This document shows, piece after piece, positions 7,753 to 22,711 of a stretch of DNA of 64,000 nucleotides. The position numbers and the translations under genes are program-made. Source of the stretch: Nitrospira sp. (GTDB lineage: Bacteria; Nitrospirota; Nitrospiria; Nitrospirales; Nitrospiraceae); contig JADLEJ010000061.1 of the NCBI GenBank assembly GCA_020846195.1, positions 44,531 to 108,530 of the forward strand. The letters run 5' to 3'. Numbering within the stretch: the stretch's first letter is position 1; each line of letters begins with the position of its first letter. The notes under the pieces were generated by a model. It did not search any database and was not told where the DNA came from. It saw only the letters and a program-made list of their open reading frames with translations.

Positions 7753-10700
7753 GTGAGAATTGAGCGGAGATTTACCCGTCGCGGCCAGGGCCCCTACGAA
7801 GGTCTCACGTTCGTCAAGCGGTCGTCGGAGATTCGTAATCCAGACGGATCCACGGTGTTCAAACTTGAGAACATTGATGTGCCTGAGCAGTGGTCTCAAT
7901 TGGCCATTGATATTCTCGCCCAGAAGTATTTCCGGAAAGCGGGTGTGCCGCAGAAGGATCTCGCGGGCAATGCCCTGATGGGCTCCGATGGGAAGCCGGT
8001 CTTGGGGAGTGAGCGAGATGCCCGCCAGGTGTTCGAACGGCTTGCCGGTTGCTGGACGCATTGGGGCAAAGAGTACGGCTATTTTAAGACGCCGGAGGAT
8101 AGCGAGGCGTTTCAGGATGAGATCGGTTACATGCTGGCCAGGCAAATGGCCGCTCCCAATTCACCGCAGTGGTTCAACACGGGGTTGCATTATGCCTACG
8201 GACTCTCCGGTCCGGCGCAGGGCCATTTTTATGTCGATCCCAAGAGCCGCGAAGTTGTGAAATCGACCAATGCGTTCGAGCATCCACAACCGCATGCCTG
8301 TTTTATCCAGTCCGTCGATGATGACCTCGTCAACGAGAATGGGATTATGGATTTGTGGGTGCGGGAAGCCCGGTTGTTTAAGTATGGATCCGGTACCGGG
8401 ACGAATTTTTCCCGATTGCGGGGAGATGGCGAAGGGTTATCCGGCGGTGGGCGGTCGTCCGGCCTGATGTCTTTCCTCAAAATAGGGGATCGCGCGGCCG
8501 GCGCCATTAAGTCCGGCGGCACTACTAGGCGCGCCGCTAAGATGGTCTGTTTGGATCTCGATCATCCCGACATCGAAGAGTTTATCGACTGGAAAGTCAT
8601 TGAAGAGCAGAAGGTGGCCGCCATGGTCACCGGTTCGAAGATCTGCGCCCAACGGTTGAATGCGGTTTTGAAGGCCTGTCATGTTGTCGATGGCATGGGC
8701 CAGATGCGGGCAGAGATCGACCCGAAGAAGAATCCGGTTTTGCGGGAAGCTCTGGCCTCGGCTCGCCGGGACATGGTGCCGGAAGCCTATGTTCAACGCA
8801 TGTATTCGTATGCCCAGCAGGGATTTACCCATTTTGCGTTTCATGAGTACGATACAAACTGGGACGGAAAAGCCTATCAGACGGTTTCAGGGCAGAACTC
8901 CAATAACAGCGTCAGAATTCCCAATGAATTCTTTAAGACACTGGAGAAGGACGGCGATTGGCAATTAAAGCGTCGGATCGACGGCAAGGTCTGTAAAACG
9001 ATCAAGGCCAGCGATCTCTGGGATCGGATTGCCTGGGCCGCCTGGATCTGCGCCGACCCCGGCACGCAGTACGACACCACGATCAACGAATGGCATACCT
9101 GTCCGGAAGACGGCCGGATCAACGCCTCCAATCCCTGTTCCGAATACATGTTCCTCGACGATACGGCCTGCAATCTGGCGTCGCTCAATCTGGCGCTGTT
9201 TTATACGCCGGACGGGCAGTTTGAGTTGGAGAATTTCCGCCATGCGGTGCGTCTCTGGACGATTGTGCTGGAGATCAGCGTGCTGATGGCGTCGTTCCCC
9301 AGCAAGTCGATTGCGGAGAGAAGTTATCAGTTCCGTACGTTGGGGTTGGGCTACGCCAATCTTGGGACGGTATTGATGCGGCAGGGGATTCCCTACGACT
9401 CTCCCAAAGCGATGGCGATCTGCGGCTCGATCACGTCGATTATGACTGGAGAGTCGTATAGCACGTCGGCGGAAATGGCTGCGGAGCTCTGGCCGTTTCC
9501 CGGGTATACGAAAAATCGAGACCAGATGCTGCGAGTGATTCGCAACCACCGGCGAGCAGCCTATAACACCGCGGCGGACGAGTATGAAGGGCTGTCGATT
9601 GTCCCCCTGGGCATTCAGCCTGAGCATTGCCCTCCCGACCTGCTTATCGCGGCCCGCCGGGCCTGGGACCGGGCCTTGGAACTCGGGACGGCCTACGGGT
9701 ATCGCAATGCACAGGTAACGGTGATTGCGCCGACCGGCACGATCGGGCTCGTGATGGATTGCGACACGACCGGGATCGAGCCGGACTTCGCCTTGGTGAA
9801 GTTCAAGAAACTCGCCGGTGGCGGATATTTCAAAATCATCAATCAGAGCATTCCCCTGGCTCTTTCGACCATGGGGTATTCCGAGAGCCAGATTCAGGAC
9901 ATCATCCGCTATTGCGTCGGCGCTCAGACACTCAAGGGTGCGCCGTTTATCAATCACGAGACCTTGCGCAATAAAGGGTTTGACGATGCCGCGCTGGAAC
10001 GACTTGAAAGCAACCTGGTTCAAGCGTTTGAAATCGCGTTTATGTTTAACAAGTTTACTCTGGGCGAGACGTTTTGCATCGAGAAGCTCGGGTTGACCGA
10101 TGCGCAGCTGGCCGAAACGAACTTCAATATGCTCAAGGCACTGGGCTTCACCCAGGAAGAAATTGCCGCGGCCAATGAGTATTGCTGCGGCACGATGACC
10201 GTCGAAGGGGCGCCGCATTTGAAAGCCGAGCATTTGCCGGTGTTCGATTGCGCCAATCGCTGTGGCCGGATCGGCCAGCGCTTTATTCACGTCGATGCCC
10301 ATATCCGGATGATGGCGGCGGCGCAGCCCTTTATCAGTGGCGCGATCAGCAAGACGATCAACATGCCGGCGGAGGCAACGCTTGACGAAGTGAAGTCCGC
10401 CTATCAGTTCGCGTGGAAGAGCATGGTGAAGGCGGTGGCGCTCTATCGAGACGGGTCAAAGTTGAGCCAGCCGCTGAGCGCATCGAGCGATGGGGAGAAG
10501 GCCATCGAGGCGTCAGTCGATCCTATATCGGTTGCCGCAGAGAAAATCACGGAGCGTGTGCTGGTTCGTTATCTGGCCAAGCGGCGGCCGTTGCCTGGAA
10601 GACGGAACGGGTATACCCAAAAAGCCATTGTCGGCGGGCATAAGCTGTATCTGCGAACCGGGGAGTATGAAGACGGGACGGTCGGCGAGATCTTCTTGGA

Positions 10701-11292
10701 TATGCACAAAGAAGGCGCCGCGTTTCGGAGCCTGATGAATTGTTTCGCGATCGCGATTTCCTTGGGCTTGCAACATGGCGTGCCCCTGGAAGAGTTTGTC
10801 GAAGCGTTTGTGTTCACCCGCTTTGAGCCGAATGGACCGGTCAAGCTGAACGATCGCATTAAGATGTCGACCTCGATCATCGATTATATTTTCCGCGAGT
10901 TGGCGGTAACCTACCTGGACCGGTACGATTTGGCGCAGGTAAAAGAAGAAGACTTGCGAATGGACTCGATGAAGATGGACGAGCAGGACCCTGAATGCAT
11001 GGACGAGGAAGCGGACGTTGCTGCACTGGCGAAGTCCTCGGTGAGCATGGAGCATTTGCCGATTCGCCGGAACGGAACAAAAGAGAATGGAAACGGTCAT
11101 GGAAATGGCCATGCGCTGGCGGCGCGTAAAGTCGAGCTGATCCGCGAGACGCTGACATTGACCGAGGTGCAGAGCGCCAAAGTCAAGGGCTATGAAGGCG
11201 ATCCCTGCCCGGAGTGCAAACAGTTTACGATGGTGCGAAACGGCACCTGCCTGAAGTGTGTGAGCTGCGGCGCAACGAATGGGTGCTCGTGA
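7753..11292 (+). CDS. nrdJ: Vitamin B12-dependent (class II) ribonucleotide reductase
   Basis: 1179 residues. Reduces ribonucleotides to deoxyribonucleotides using adenosylcobalamin to make the thiyl radical, so it works with or without oxygen. Visible landmarks: [13 protein letters not shown] (about 215), [19 protein letters not shown] (about 458) around the catalytic cysteine loop, and [20 protein letters not shown]. Near the C-terminus come a TSCPD-type region and a zinc ribbon (CPEC...[14 protein letters not shown]) holding the redox-active cysteines. GTG start with AAGGAGG 6 nt upstream. No class I or III reductase genes are in the window. The following gene starts 18 nt after the stop and may be cotranscribed. 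Confidence 0.96.
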   Translation: MRIERRFTRRGQGPYEGLTFVKRSSEIRNPDGSTVFKLENIDVPEQWSQLAIDILAQKYFRKAGVPQKDLAGNALMGSDGKPVLGSERDARQVFERLAGCWTHWGKEYGYFKTPEDSEAFQDEIGYMLARQMAAPNSPQWFNTGLHYAYGLSGPAQGHFYVDPKSREVVKSTNAFEHPQPHACFIQSVDDDLVNENGIMDLWVREARLFKYGSGTGTNFSRLRGDGEGLSGGGRSSGLMSFLKIGDRAAGAIKSGGTTRRAAKMVCLDLDHPDIEEFIDWKVIEEQKVAAMVTGSKICAQRLNAVLKACHVVDGMGQMRAEIDPKKNPVLREALASARRDMVPEAYVQRMYSYAQQGFTHFAFHEYDTNWDGKAYQTVSGQNSNNSVRIPNEFFKTLEKDGDWQLKRRIDGKVCKTIKASDLWDRIAWAAWICADPGTQYDTTINEWHTCPEDGRINASNPCSEYMFLDDTACNLASLNLALFYTPDGQFELENFRHAVRLWTIVLEISVLMASFPSKSIAERSYQFRTLGLGYANLGTVLMRQGIPYDSPKAMAICGSITSIMTGESYSTSAEMAAELWPFPGYTKNRDQMLRVIRNHRRAAYNTAADEYEGLSIVPLGIQPEHCPPDLLIAARRAWDRALELGTAYGYRNAQVTVIAPTGTIGLVMDCDTTGIEPDFALVKFKKLAGGGYFKIINQSIPLALSTMGYSESQIQDIIRYCVGAQTLKGAPFINHETLRNKGFDDAALERLESNLVQAFEIAFMFNKFTLGETFCIEKLGLTDAQLAETNFNMLKALGFTQEEIAAANEYCCGTMTVEGAPHLKAEHLPVFDCANRCGRIGQRFIHVDAHIRMMAAAQPFISGAISKTINMPAEATLDEVKSAYQFAWKSMVKAVALYRDGSKLSQPLSASSDGEKAIEASVDPISVAAEKITERVLVRYLAKRRPLPGRRNGYTQKAIVGGHKLYLRTGEYEDGTVGEIFLDMHKEGAAFRSLMNCFAIAISLGLQHGVPLEEFVEAFVFTRFEPNGPVKLNDRIKMSTSIIDYIFRELAVTYLDRYDLAQVKEEDLRMDSMKMDEQDPECMDEEADVAALAKSSVSMEHLPIRRNGTKENGNGHGNGHALAARKVELIRETLTLTEVQSAKVKGYEGDPCPECKQFTMVRNGTCLKCVSCGATNGCS

Positions 11293-11309
11293 AGTAAGGG
11301 AGGTCATCC

Positions 11310-11717
11310 ATGAGTACGGTCTTGCGTGAAAAGGGAATTGAGACGGTTCACGATCAGGTTGTCAGCGAGGCGGCGCAGCGGTGGGCACGAGCGTTCCAAT
11401 GCAAAGTCACGATTAAGACAACGTCAGACCATAGTCCATGGGCCGATCCTGGCCAGCAATCCGACATTGCCGGATGGTCGTTCAGTCCACGCGGCAATCG
11501 TATGCAGTGGATGGCCGAAGTCGAAACCGAGGACTCGCTCCAGAACCCCGAGATCCAGTATAAGTGGAAGCGCGCCGCCGTCGCGGGCGTGCCGATCTAT
11601 TTGCTTATTCCACGAGGGAGCCGGACACAGGCCGAAAAGATTGCCGCATCGGCGGAGCTCCGGTTCAGCAGCATCTATGAGTATGGGTTTGTGAATGGTG
11701 TGGTGCAGATTCTATAG
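11310..11717 (+). CDS. Hypothetical protein, possible PD-(D/E)XK-type fold
   Basis: 135 residues, with GGGAGG 6 nt before the ATG, 18 nt after nrdJ. A helical N-terminus is followed by SDIAGW, a beta turn, then WMAEVETEDSL. An Asp followed about 20 residues later by Glu-x-Glu at a strand end is the layout of the restriction-nuclease-like core, where small families carry EVET in place of ExK. A later strand VPIYLLIPRG also fits. I infer a possible nuclease-like or degenerate fold; no activity can be claimed. Confidence 0.6.
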   Translation: MSTVLREKGIETVHDQVVSEAAQRWARAFQCKVTIKTTSDHSPWADPGQQSDIAGWSFSPRGNRMQWMAEVETEDSLQNPEIQYKWKRAAVAGVPIYLLIPRGSRTQAEKIAASAELRFSSIYEYGFVNGVVQIL

Positions 11718-12052
11718 TGGACGCCTTATGCAGCCAGACGCTGGCGTAGTCAGGTCTGCGTGTCGGTAAGGTCGTCCGCTGCGAATCGATTGAAAATGCG
11801 AATTGAGAGCAGGCAAGAGGAGTTGGTCTGAATGAGCAGGTGGAAGCCGTGGTGTGTGTGCAGTCCTGTAAGGCGAGGGGCGTTGCGGCCATCGATTTCG
11901 GCCATCCGGCGCGTATCACGGTATGGCCGCGTGGGAAGAGATCACGAAAAGATCGTACCCTGTTCGCGTATCAAACATCTCTATAGGTCTTGGTCTCCCT
12001 TGAAAGACTCTCGGTTGGATGAGCGCGAAAACTGATTTCTTGGAGCATGCAA

Positions 12053-12069
12053 AGACAGCTAAGCTGTCT
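12053..12069. promoter_or_regulatory. Perfect 17-nt palindrome, candidate operator
   Basis: AGACAGCT-A-AGCTGTCT is an exact 8-nt inverted repeat around one base, 38 nt before the start of the ACT-domain gene. No T-run follows, so a terminator is unlikely. The rest of the gap from 11718 to 12107 holds no convincing gene. A dimeric regulator binding here would control the ACT gene; the regulator is unknown. Confidence 0.4.
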
Positions 12070-12107
12070 CTATTCTTTGAATTCGATCGTAATGAGGAGC
12101 AATCCCA

Positions 12108-12518
12108 ATGCCGACAACAACTCAAGTAGTTATTAGCGGACAGAGCAAGCCCGGCGTGATGGCAAAGGTGGCGTCTGTTTTAGGAGAGGCCGGGGTCAAT
12201 ATCAAGGCGTTCTCCGCGCCGGAGGTGACGGGAACCGGAAAGCTTCGCCTGCTTGTGGCGGACATTGATGGTGCCCGGGCGGCATTGAAAGCCGCGAAGA
12301 TTAAGTTCAAGGAAGAGACTGCGTTGTTGTTGAGTTTGAAAAATAAGCCTGGCGCGCTTATGGATGTGGCGGAACTGTTGACGCACAATCGCATCAACAT
12401 CAAATGTGGGTACTGCACACCTTCGCGCGAGGGAAAGCGCGCCATCGTCGTTTTGACCGTCTCGAACACGAATAAGGCGTTGGCGCTGCTTCAAGATCGG
12501 TCACTGGATGAATTCTAA
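12108..12518 (+). CDS. Tandem ACT-domain protein
   Basis: 136 residues made of two ACT domains: residues 5-65 (VISGQSKPGVMAKVASVLGE, then AGVNIKAFSA) and 70-130 (LLLSLKNKPGALMDVAELL, then HNRINIKCGY). ACT domains bind small ligands, usually amino acids, at the domain interface. There is no catalytic or DNA-binding part, so it probably senses a ligand and acts on a partner protein. GAGGAG lies 8 nt before the ATG. rlpA starts 3 nt after its stop, so the two are likely cotranscribed, though no functional link is obvious. Confidence 0.85.
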   Translation: MPTTTQVVISGQSKPGVMAKVASVLGEAGVNIKAFSAPEVTGTGKLRLLVADIDGARAALKAAKIKFKEETALLLSLKNKPGALMDVAELLTHNRINIKCGYCTPSREGKRAIVVLTVSNTNKALALLQDRSLDEF

Positions 12519-12521
12519 GTC

Positions 12522-13202
12522 ATGAAGGGCTCTAGGCCCGTTTCCGTCCGTCATGGGTTTATCGTTGCCGCCGCGCTCTTCATCTGTACGGTTTTTGCGT
12601 CTTGCCAATCTCAACCGCCTCCGATTCACCGGTTCCCTGGATATCCTGTCGGATTCCATGAGCGAGGAGTCGCATCCTGGTATGGTCCAGGATTCCACGG
12701 AAACAAAACCGCGAATGGCGAACGGTATGACATGTATAAGCTGACCGCGGCTCATCGAACACTGCCGTTGGGTTCTATTGCCGTTGTGCGATCGGTTTCT
12801 ACCGGAAGACAGATTACCGTGCGGATCAACGATCGTGGACCCTTTGCCAAAGGGCGGGTGCTCGATCTTTCGCTGGCTGGGGCAGAAGCCATTGGGATGG
12901 TCGGAACTGGGACTGATCAGGTTGAGCTTCAGGTGGTGGGCTATCAAGCCAGACCGGAGGGGATGGGCGTGTTGCGTGTTCAAGTAGGAGCCTTTGCCGA
13001 TCCGCTGAATGCGCGCGGGCTATTCGAGCAAATCGGGGCTCAATACCCTGGTGGCCGGGTGATGCAGGTGGAGTTGTCCGAAGGCACAAGATATCGCGTG
13101 CAGGTGGGGCAATTCTTGACGGAAGCCGATGCTCAGATGGCTTCATCCAGGTTGGACGCTCAGTATAAAGTGCAGTCTTTTGTGGTGAGAGACGATGGCT
13201 AG
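12522..13202 (+). CDS. rlpA: RlpA-family septal lytic transglycosylase-like lipoprotein with SPOR domain
   Basis: 226 residues. Lipobox FASC in the signal; double-psi beta-barrel domain (about 45-145) with GVASWYGPGFHGNKTANGE, a His in AAHRTLPLG, and VRINDRGPF; C-terminal SPOR domain (about 150-225, VQVGAFADPLNA and YRVQVGQF). RlpA proteins cleave denuded glycan strands and SPOR binds them, targeting division septa. Asp in NDRGPF and the WYG motif are the conserved catalytic-face residues of the family. Activity as a lytic transglycosylase is known for some members and inferred here. Confidence 0.9.
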   Translation: MKGSRPVSVRHGFIVAAALFICTVFASCQSQPPPIHRFPGYPVGFHERGVASWYGPGFHGNKTANGERYDMYKLTAAHRTLPLGSIAVVRSVSTGRQITVRINDRGPFAKGRVLDLSLAGAEAIGMVGTGTDQVELQVVGYQARPEGMGVLRVQVGAFADPLNARGLFEQIGAQYPGGRVMQVELSEGTRYRVQVGQFLTEADAQMASSRLDAQYKVQSFVVRDDG

Positions 13203-13325
13203 ATCATACGTAATGGCGCGTAGATTTCTTTCAAGCGCAGGCCTGTCTGGCGACCGCGTAGCGCATTCGAACTGATTGATATTTATCTTGGTTTCTTCAG
13301 ATCTCTTGCCCCTTCTCGGTTGGTG

Positions 13326-13339
13326 TGATAGATCTATCA
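13326..13339. repeat. Perfect 14-nt palindrome in the rlpA-CorC gap
   Basis: TGATAGATCTATCA is fully self-complementary. It lies in the 279-nt non-coding stretch between 13203 and 13481, about 140 nt before the CBS-protein gene. It could be an operator; nothing else was seen in the gap. Confidence 0.3.
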
Positions 13340-13481
13340 TCCGATGATCCTCCTATCTCCCACATGGTTTGTTGAGTCTGCTCAGGCAGGGGAGAGTCTT
13401 TGCTCTTCCTGCTGCGGAATGCACGCGACTTATCTTGTCAGGATGGCCTTCGTGGCCCGTCGTCCCTAATCAAGAGCCCTC

Positions 13482-18734
<5,253 letters not shown>

Positions 18735-19688
18735 TCAGCGTCCCGGGTGTAGAGGGTCGTCTTCCCCGAAAAAGAAATCGCCGAAGCCTTTGGGGAGTGT
18801 GTGGTCTCCCATCGCGCGCGTTCTCCGCTTCGACTGTTCTTCCAAATCCAACGACTCGGCGCCAAGGACCTTCAGCAGCGCTTCCTGCCAGATTCGGTCG
18901 AGCGCGACGGGGTGGGCTGCGTCCTGGGCCAGCCGCTTGACGGCGTATTGGATGAGATGCAATCCGTCGCGAATCGAGTAGTCCAAATTCAACTGATGCG
19001 CGTCCTGGAGGAAGCCGACGGCGATGTTGAGAATCTCGTCCTTCGCAAAGGGCAGATGGTAGCGGAGAATCGCCATTTCATCCTGGCGCGATGGAAAGCC
19101 GAGGCCAAGCGTCGGTTGCAGCCGGGAGAGCATATAGTCCGGCACTTCGTAGGTGGAGGCGTCTTCGTTCATCGTGACGCAACAGCGGAAATCTTCGTGG
19201 GCTTCGATCAGAATGCCGGCAATGATCGACTCGACGCAGCGGCGGTGGTCGAGCAGCGAGGCGAGGGAAGCCCAGCTCTTCTCGTTCATCCGGTTGCCTT
19301 CATCCAAGACGCAAATGCTCCCGGTGAGCACGGCCGTCACCAGCGGAGAGGCGTGGTAGGCGATGGCGCCCGATTCAGCCAGCACTGGCGTAATCAGCAG
19401 ATCTTCGGGGCGCGTAGCGGCGGTGCATTGAAACACATAGAGATCCTGCTTGCGTTCCGTGGCTCCCGACATCGCTAATGTCGTTTTGCCGATGCCTGGA
19501 GGACCGGTGATGCGAGGCGACAGCGGGAGATCGCGCGGATCGACTTTGAGCCAGCAGGCGAGGAGCTGTTGCAGCGGTTCTTTGCTCCCGATCCATTCTT
19601 GGAGCGCCGTCATCGGCTGCGCCAGGTGCAGCGTGATGCCTTGCACAGAGACGGTTCTCGCAGCGGCGGTTCGTGAGCGGGTATCCAT
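18735..19688 (-). CDS. MoxR-type AAA+ ATPase
   Basis: 317 residues. Walker [10 protein letters not shown] (about residue 63), Walker [13 protein letters not shown] (about 125), sensor-1-like CVTMNED, and an arginine-finger region [15 protein letters not shown] after Walker B and the short lid domain (about 210-290) are typical of the MoxR branch, whose members act as chaperones for a partner encoded next door. Here the partner is the 641-aa protein with zero-gap coupling. The VWA-domain protein that usually accompanies MoxR is not in the neighbourhood, which makes this arrangement unusual. Confidence 0.85.
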   Translation of the reverse strand: MDTRSRTAAARTVSVQGITLHLAQPMTALQEWIGSKEPLQQLLACWLKVDPRDLPLSPRITGPPGIGKTTLAMSGATERKQDLYVFQCTAATRPEDLLITPVLAESGAIAYHASPLVTAVLTGSICVLDEGNRMNEKSWASLASLLDHRRCVESIIAGILIEAHEDFRCCVTMNEDASTYEVPDYMLSRLQPTLGLGFPSRQDEMAILRYHLPFAKDEILNIAVGFLQDAHQLNLDYSIRDGLHLIQYAVKRLAQDAAHPVALDRIWQEALLKVLGAESLDLEEQSKRRTRAMGDHTLPKGFGDFFFGEDDPLHPGR

Positions 19689-19924
19689 GGAGGGGACGGT
19701 AACATTAGGCCTATGAGCCGGTCAAACCCCGAAGCCGGCCAATTTGCAGGCAAGGCTGAATGGATGGATCACAAGCTTCTACTGCTAGTGATGGCCTGAT
19801 AGCGCAATTTCAAATACGTGCATTCTACTTCTGTAAATATAGGTCCGTCCTTCATCTGCATCTAATGAATGGATTTCGAACGATCAACGCGTTCGTGTAT
19901 ACATTCGCTAGATCAAACTATTCG

Positions 19925-19939
19925 GAATAAAATTTATTC
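19925..19939. repeat. 15-nt AT-rich palindrome ahead of the surface-protein operon
   Basis: GAATAAA-A-TTTATTC is an exact inverted repeat in an unusually AT-rich 320-nt gap (19689-20011) between the divergent MoxR and Rhs-associated operons. Base composition here contrasts sharply with both flanks. It may be an operator or mark an island boundary. I see no gene in the gap. Confidence 0.3.
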
Positions 19940-20011
19940 GCATTTAATTCGTTAGCAGCTAAATGGCGTCCATGTAATGGGCCAGGTGGTGGTGTTGACG
20001 GGGCAGATGTA

Positions 20012-22711
20012 ATGAATGGAGTAACGAGTGTCGTGCAGAGATCGATGCACACGGTATCGGGAGAGCGTAGAGGTTTAAGCAATTGCACTAGGCAGAAGGC
20101 TTGGCTGAGTCGCGTGGTCGTTGGACTGATGGTGCTGCTGATCGAGGTTGCCGGAGGAAGCCCACTCGATGCCGGCGCCGTGAGTTACGTCTACGACAAC
20201 CTCGGTCGGCTGATGGCAGTGATCGATCCGGCCACCGATACAGCGGTGTATTCTTACGATGCTGTGGGCAATCTCACCGGCATTACCAGACAGAATTCCT
20301 CGACCCTCGCCATGTTCCAGTTTACGCCGTCCAGTGGCCCCGTCGGTACGACCGTCACTATTTATGGCACCGGCTTCAGTGCGACGCCCGCATCGAATGC
20401 CGTGAAGTTCAACGGCCTCACGGCGAGCGTGTTGACGGCGACGACCACGGTCCTCACAGCCACGGTGCCGGCCGGAGCAACCACCGGCACGATCAGTGTC
20501 ACCGTAGCAGGGGTGACGGCGACGAGTTCCGCAACCTTTATGGTTGGGACGGGGGCTGCGCCGACGCTCGCCAGTTTCAGCCCGGCGGTGGCCAATGCCG
20601 GCGCCACGGTGACGATCACGGGGACAAATTACGAGACGGCGCCGATCGACAATCGGGTGGCCTTTACGGCGGCCATGGGCACGGTGACAACCGCGACCTC
20701 GACGACGCTCACGGTCCCGGTGCCCGGCAGCGCGCAGACCGGCAAACTCTCCGTTTCAACCCCTCAGGGTCAGGCATCCAGCGCCACCGAATTCTATGTC
20801 GCGCCATCCGGTGTGGTCTCGGCGGATGTGCTGTACACCGGGCGCATTACCGTCAATGGATCGACCGTCACAGCTGCGATTCCCACCGCGAACAAAAATG
20901 GGTTGATTGTGTTCGACGGCCTCGCGGGGCAGCGGATCAATCTGGGTTTCAGTAGCGTCTCCGTGACGCAGTTCAAAGCGACCGTCTATCGGCCGGACGG
21001 AGTCGCTCTAAATACCTCTCCGACTTTCACCACGGTTGGGGGCAGTATTGATCTCCCGGTATTGCCCATGACCGGGACCTATACGATCTTTCTCGACCCA
21101 GTCAGCACCTACACCGGCAACGCAACTGTGACGGTCTCAACCGAACTGACAGGGACAATCACGCCAGGTGGCGCGGCTGTGCCAATCACTATTAGCCGGG
21201 TCGGCCAGAACGCACGGTATACCTTCTCGGGCACGGCCGGCCAAACTATCAGTGCACAACTCAGCGGCGTGACGATTACGAGTGGCTTTGTGTCCATCCT
21301 TAAGCCGGATGGGAGCGCGCTCGTCGCGCCGACTTCGTTTGGGACAGGCGGAGCGGTTGTGGACAGCCAAGTTCTGCCAACAACCGGCACCTATGCCATC
21401 CTTATTGATCCATCCGTGACCTACACTGGCAACGTCACGGTGACTCTGTACAACGTGGCGGATCTCACCGGCACGATTGCCCTGGATGGGGCCACGGTCA
21501 CGCCCACGCTGACGGTCCCAGGTCAGCGAGCTCGCTATACCTTCACAGGCACGGCGGGACAGTGGGTGACGGCGGGTTTCTCGAGCGTCTCCATCACATC
21601 GAGTAGTGTCTCGCTGCTCAAGCCGGATGGGACGACGTTTGTGTCCACAGCAATTGGGACCAGCGGAGGGAGCCTTGATCCCACGACCGTTCTGCCCTCG
21701 ACGGGGATCTACACTGTGCTCGTTGATCCGGTCAGCACCTATGCCGGAAGCATGACACTTAGCCTGTCGTCAGCCCTCACTGGTTCCGTGACGCTGGATG
21801 GTGCCTCGGTCCCGATGAGTCTGACCCGCATCGGTCAGACTGCACGTTATACGTTCAGTGGCACGAGTGGCCAGTGGGTGAGTCTGGGGCTGACCTCTGT
21901 GTCGATCGCGTCGGCCACTGTGACGATTCTGAAGCCAGATGGAACCAGCCTCGCGTCGACATCCGTGGGGACCGGTGGTGGGGGACTTGAACTGCCTGGC
22001 ACGTTGCCTACGACCGGCACGTACATGATCGTGGTCGATCCTGCCGGCATTAATACCGGCAATATCACGCTGACCCTGATGTCGTATCTCATGGGCTCGT
22101 TGAATCTGGACGGGACGCCGACGACCTCGACGATCTCAACGGTGGGTCAAAACGCGCTCTATACATTCAGTGGGACAGCTGATCAATGGGTCAGTTTTGG
22201 ATTCACAGGCGTGACGATCCCATTCTCGACCGTCACCTTGTACAAGCCGGACGGGACGTACTTGACCTCGACGACGATCGGTACGGCCGGTGGCTATCTG
22301 GATTTGGCAGCGGCCTTGCCGACCAGCGGGACCTATACCTTCACGGTCAATCCCTCCGGGGCCAACACCGGCACTATGACGATCACGCTGTCGTCAGAGG
22401 TCACGGGGTCCGTCACGATCAATGCGGCGGCGACTCCGGTCTCGATCAGTCGAACCGGCCAGAACGCCCGCTATACGTTTACAGGAACAGCCAGTCAACA
22501 GGTCACCGTCCGCGTGACGGGAAACACGCTCGGCAACGTGACCGTATACCTCTACGCCCCGAGTGGTGGATTGCAAGTTGTTGGCAGTGGTGCAGGGGCC
22601 AGCTTCAATCTGACCACAGTAACGCTCGGCACCACCGGGACCTATACGATCACGATTAATCCCACCACGACTGTCACCGGCAGTCTCAACCTCCAGGTGA
22701 CCAACCCATGA
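20012..22711 (+). CDS. Exported protein with a YD repeat, two TIG domains and six beta-sandwich repeats
   Basis: 899 residues, start uncertain. A hydrophobic segment (about 33-47) looks like a signal. One Rhs-type YD repeat follows (SYVYDNLGRLMAVIDP, about 57-93), then two IPT/TIG domains (about 100-180 and 185-268). Six homologous repeats of about 104 residues fill 277-899. Each opens with LTGTI/SVTLDG, then GQ.ARYTFSGTAGQWV, LKPDGT and LPTTGTYTIVVDP; this resembles bacterial pre-peptidase C-terminal domains. Thr/Ser-rich and Cys-poor, as expected outside the cell. Its stop overlaps the Rhs gene start by 4 nt (ATGA), so the two are probably made together and may work together at the cell surface. 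Confidence 0.8.
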   Translation: MNGVTSVVQRSMHTVSGERRGLSNCTRQKAWLSRVVVGLMVLLIEVAGGSPLDAGAVSYVYDNLGRLMAVIDPATDTAVYSYDAVGNLTGITRQNSSTLAMFQFTPSSGPVGTTVTIYGTGFSATPASNAVKFNGLTASVLTATTTVLTATVPAGATTGTISVTVAGVTATSSATFMVGTGAAPTLASFSPAVANAGATVTITGTNYETAPIDNRVAFTAAMGTVTTATSTTLTVPVPGSAQTGKLSVSTPQGQASSATEFYVAPSGVVSADVLYTGRITVNGSTVTAAIPTANKNGLIVFDGLAGQRINLGFSSVSVTQFKATVYRPDGVALNTSPTFTTVGGSIDLPVLPMTGTYTIFLDPVSTYTGNATVTVSTELTGTITPGGAAVPITISRVGQNARYTFSGTAGQTISAQLSGVTITSGFVSILKPDGSALVAPTSFGTGGAVVDSQVLPTTGTYAILIDPSVTYTGNVTVTLYNVADLTGTIALDGATVTPTLTVPGQRARYTFTGTAGQWVTAGFSSVSITSSSVSLLKPDGTTFVSTAIGTSGGSLDPTTVLPSTGIYTVLVDPVSTYAGSMTLSLSSALTGSVTLDGASVPMSLTRIGQTARYTFSGTSGQWVSLGLTSVSIASATVTILKPDGTSLASTSVGTGGGGLELPGTLPTTGTYMIVVDPAGINTGNITLTLMSYLMGSLNLDGTPTTSTISTVGQNALYTFSGTADQWVSFGFTGVTIPFSTVTLYKPDGTYLTSTTIGTAGGYLDLAAALPTSGTYTFTVNPSGANTGTMTITLSSEVTGSVTINAAATPVSISRTGQNARYTFTGTASQQVTVRVTGNTLGNVTVYLYAPSGGLQVVGSGAGASFNLTTVTLGTTGTYTITINPTTTVTGSLNLQVTNP

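Noticed and set aside
8965..10302. A 445-codon open frame on the minus strand
   Set aside because: It lies wholly antisense to nrdJ, whose motifs are clear; it is an artefact of high GC at third codon positions.
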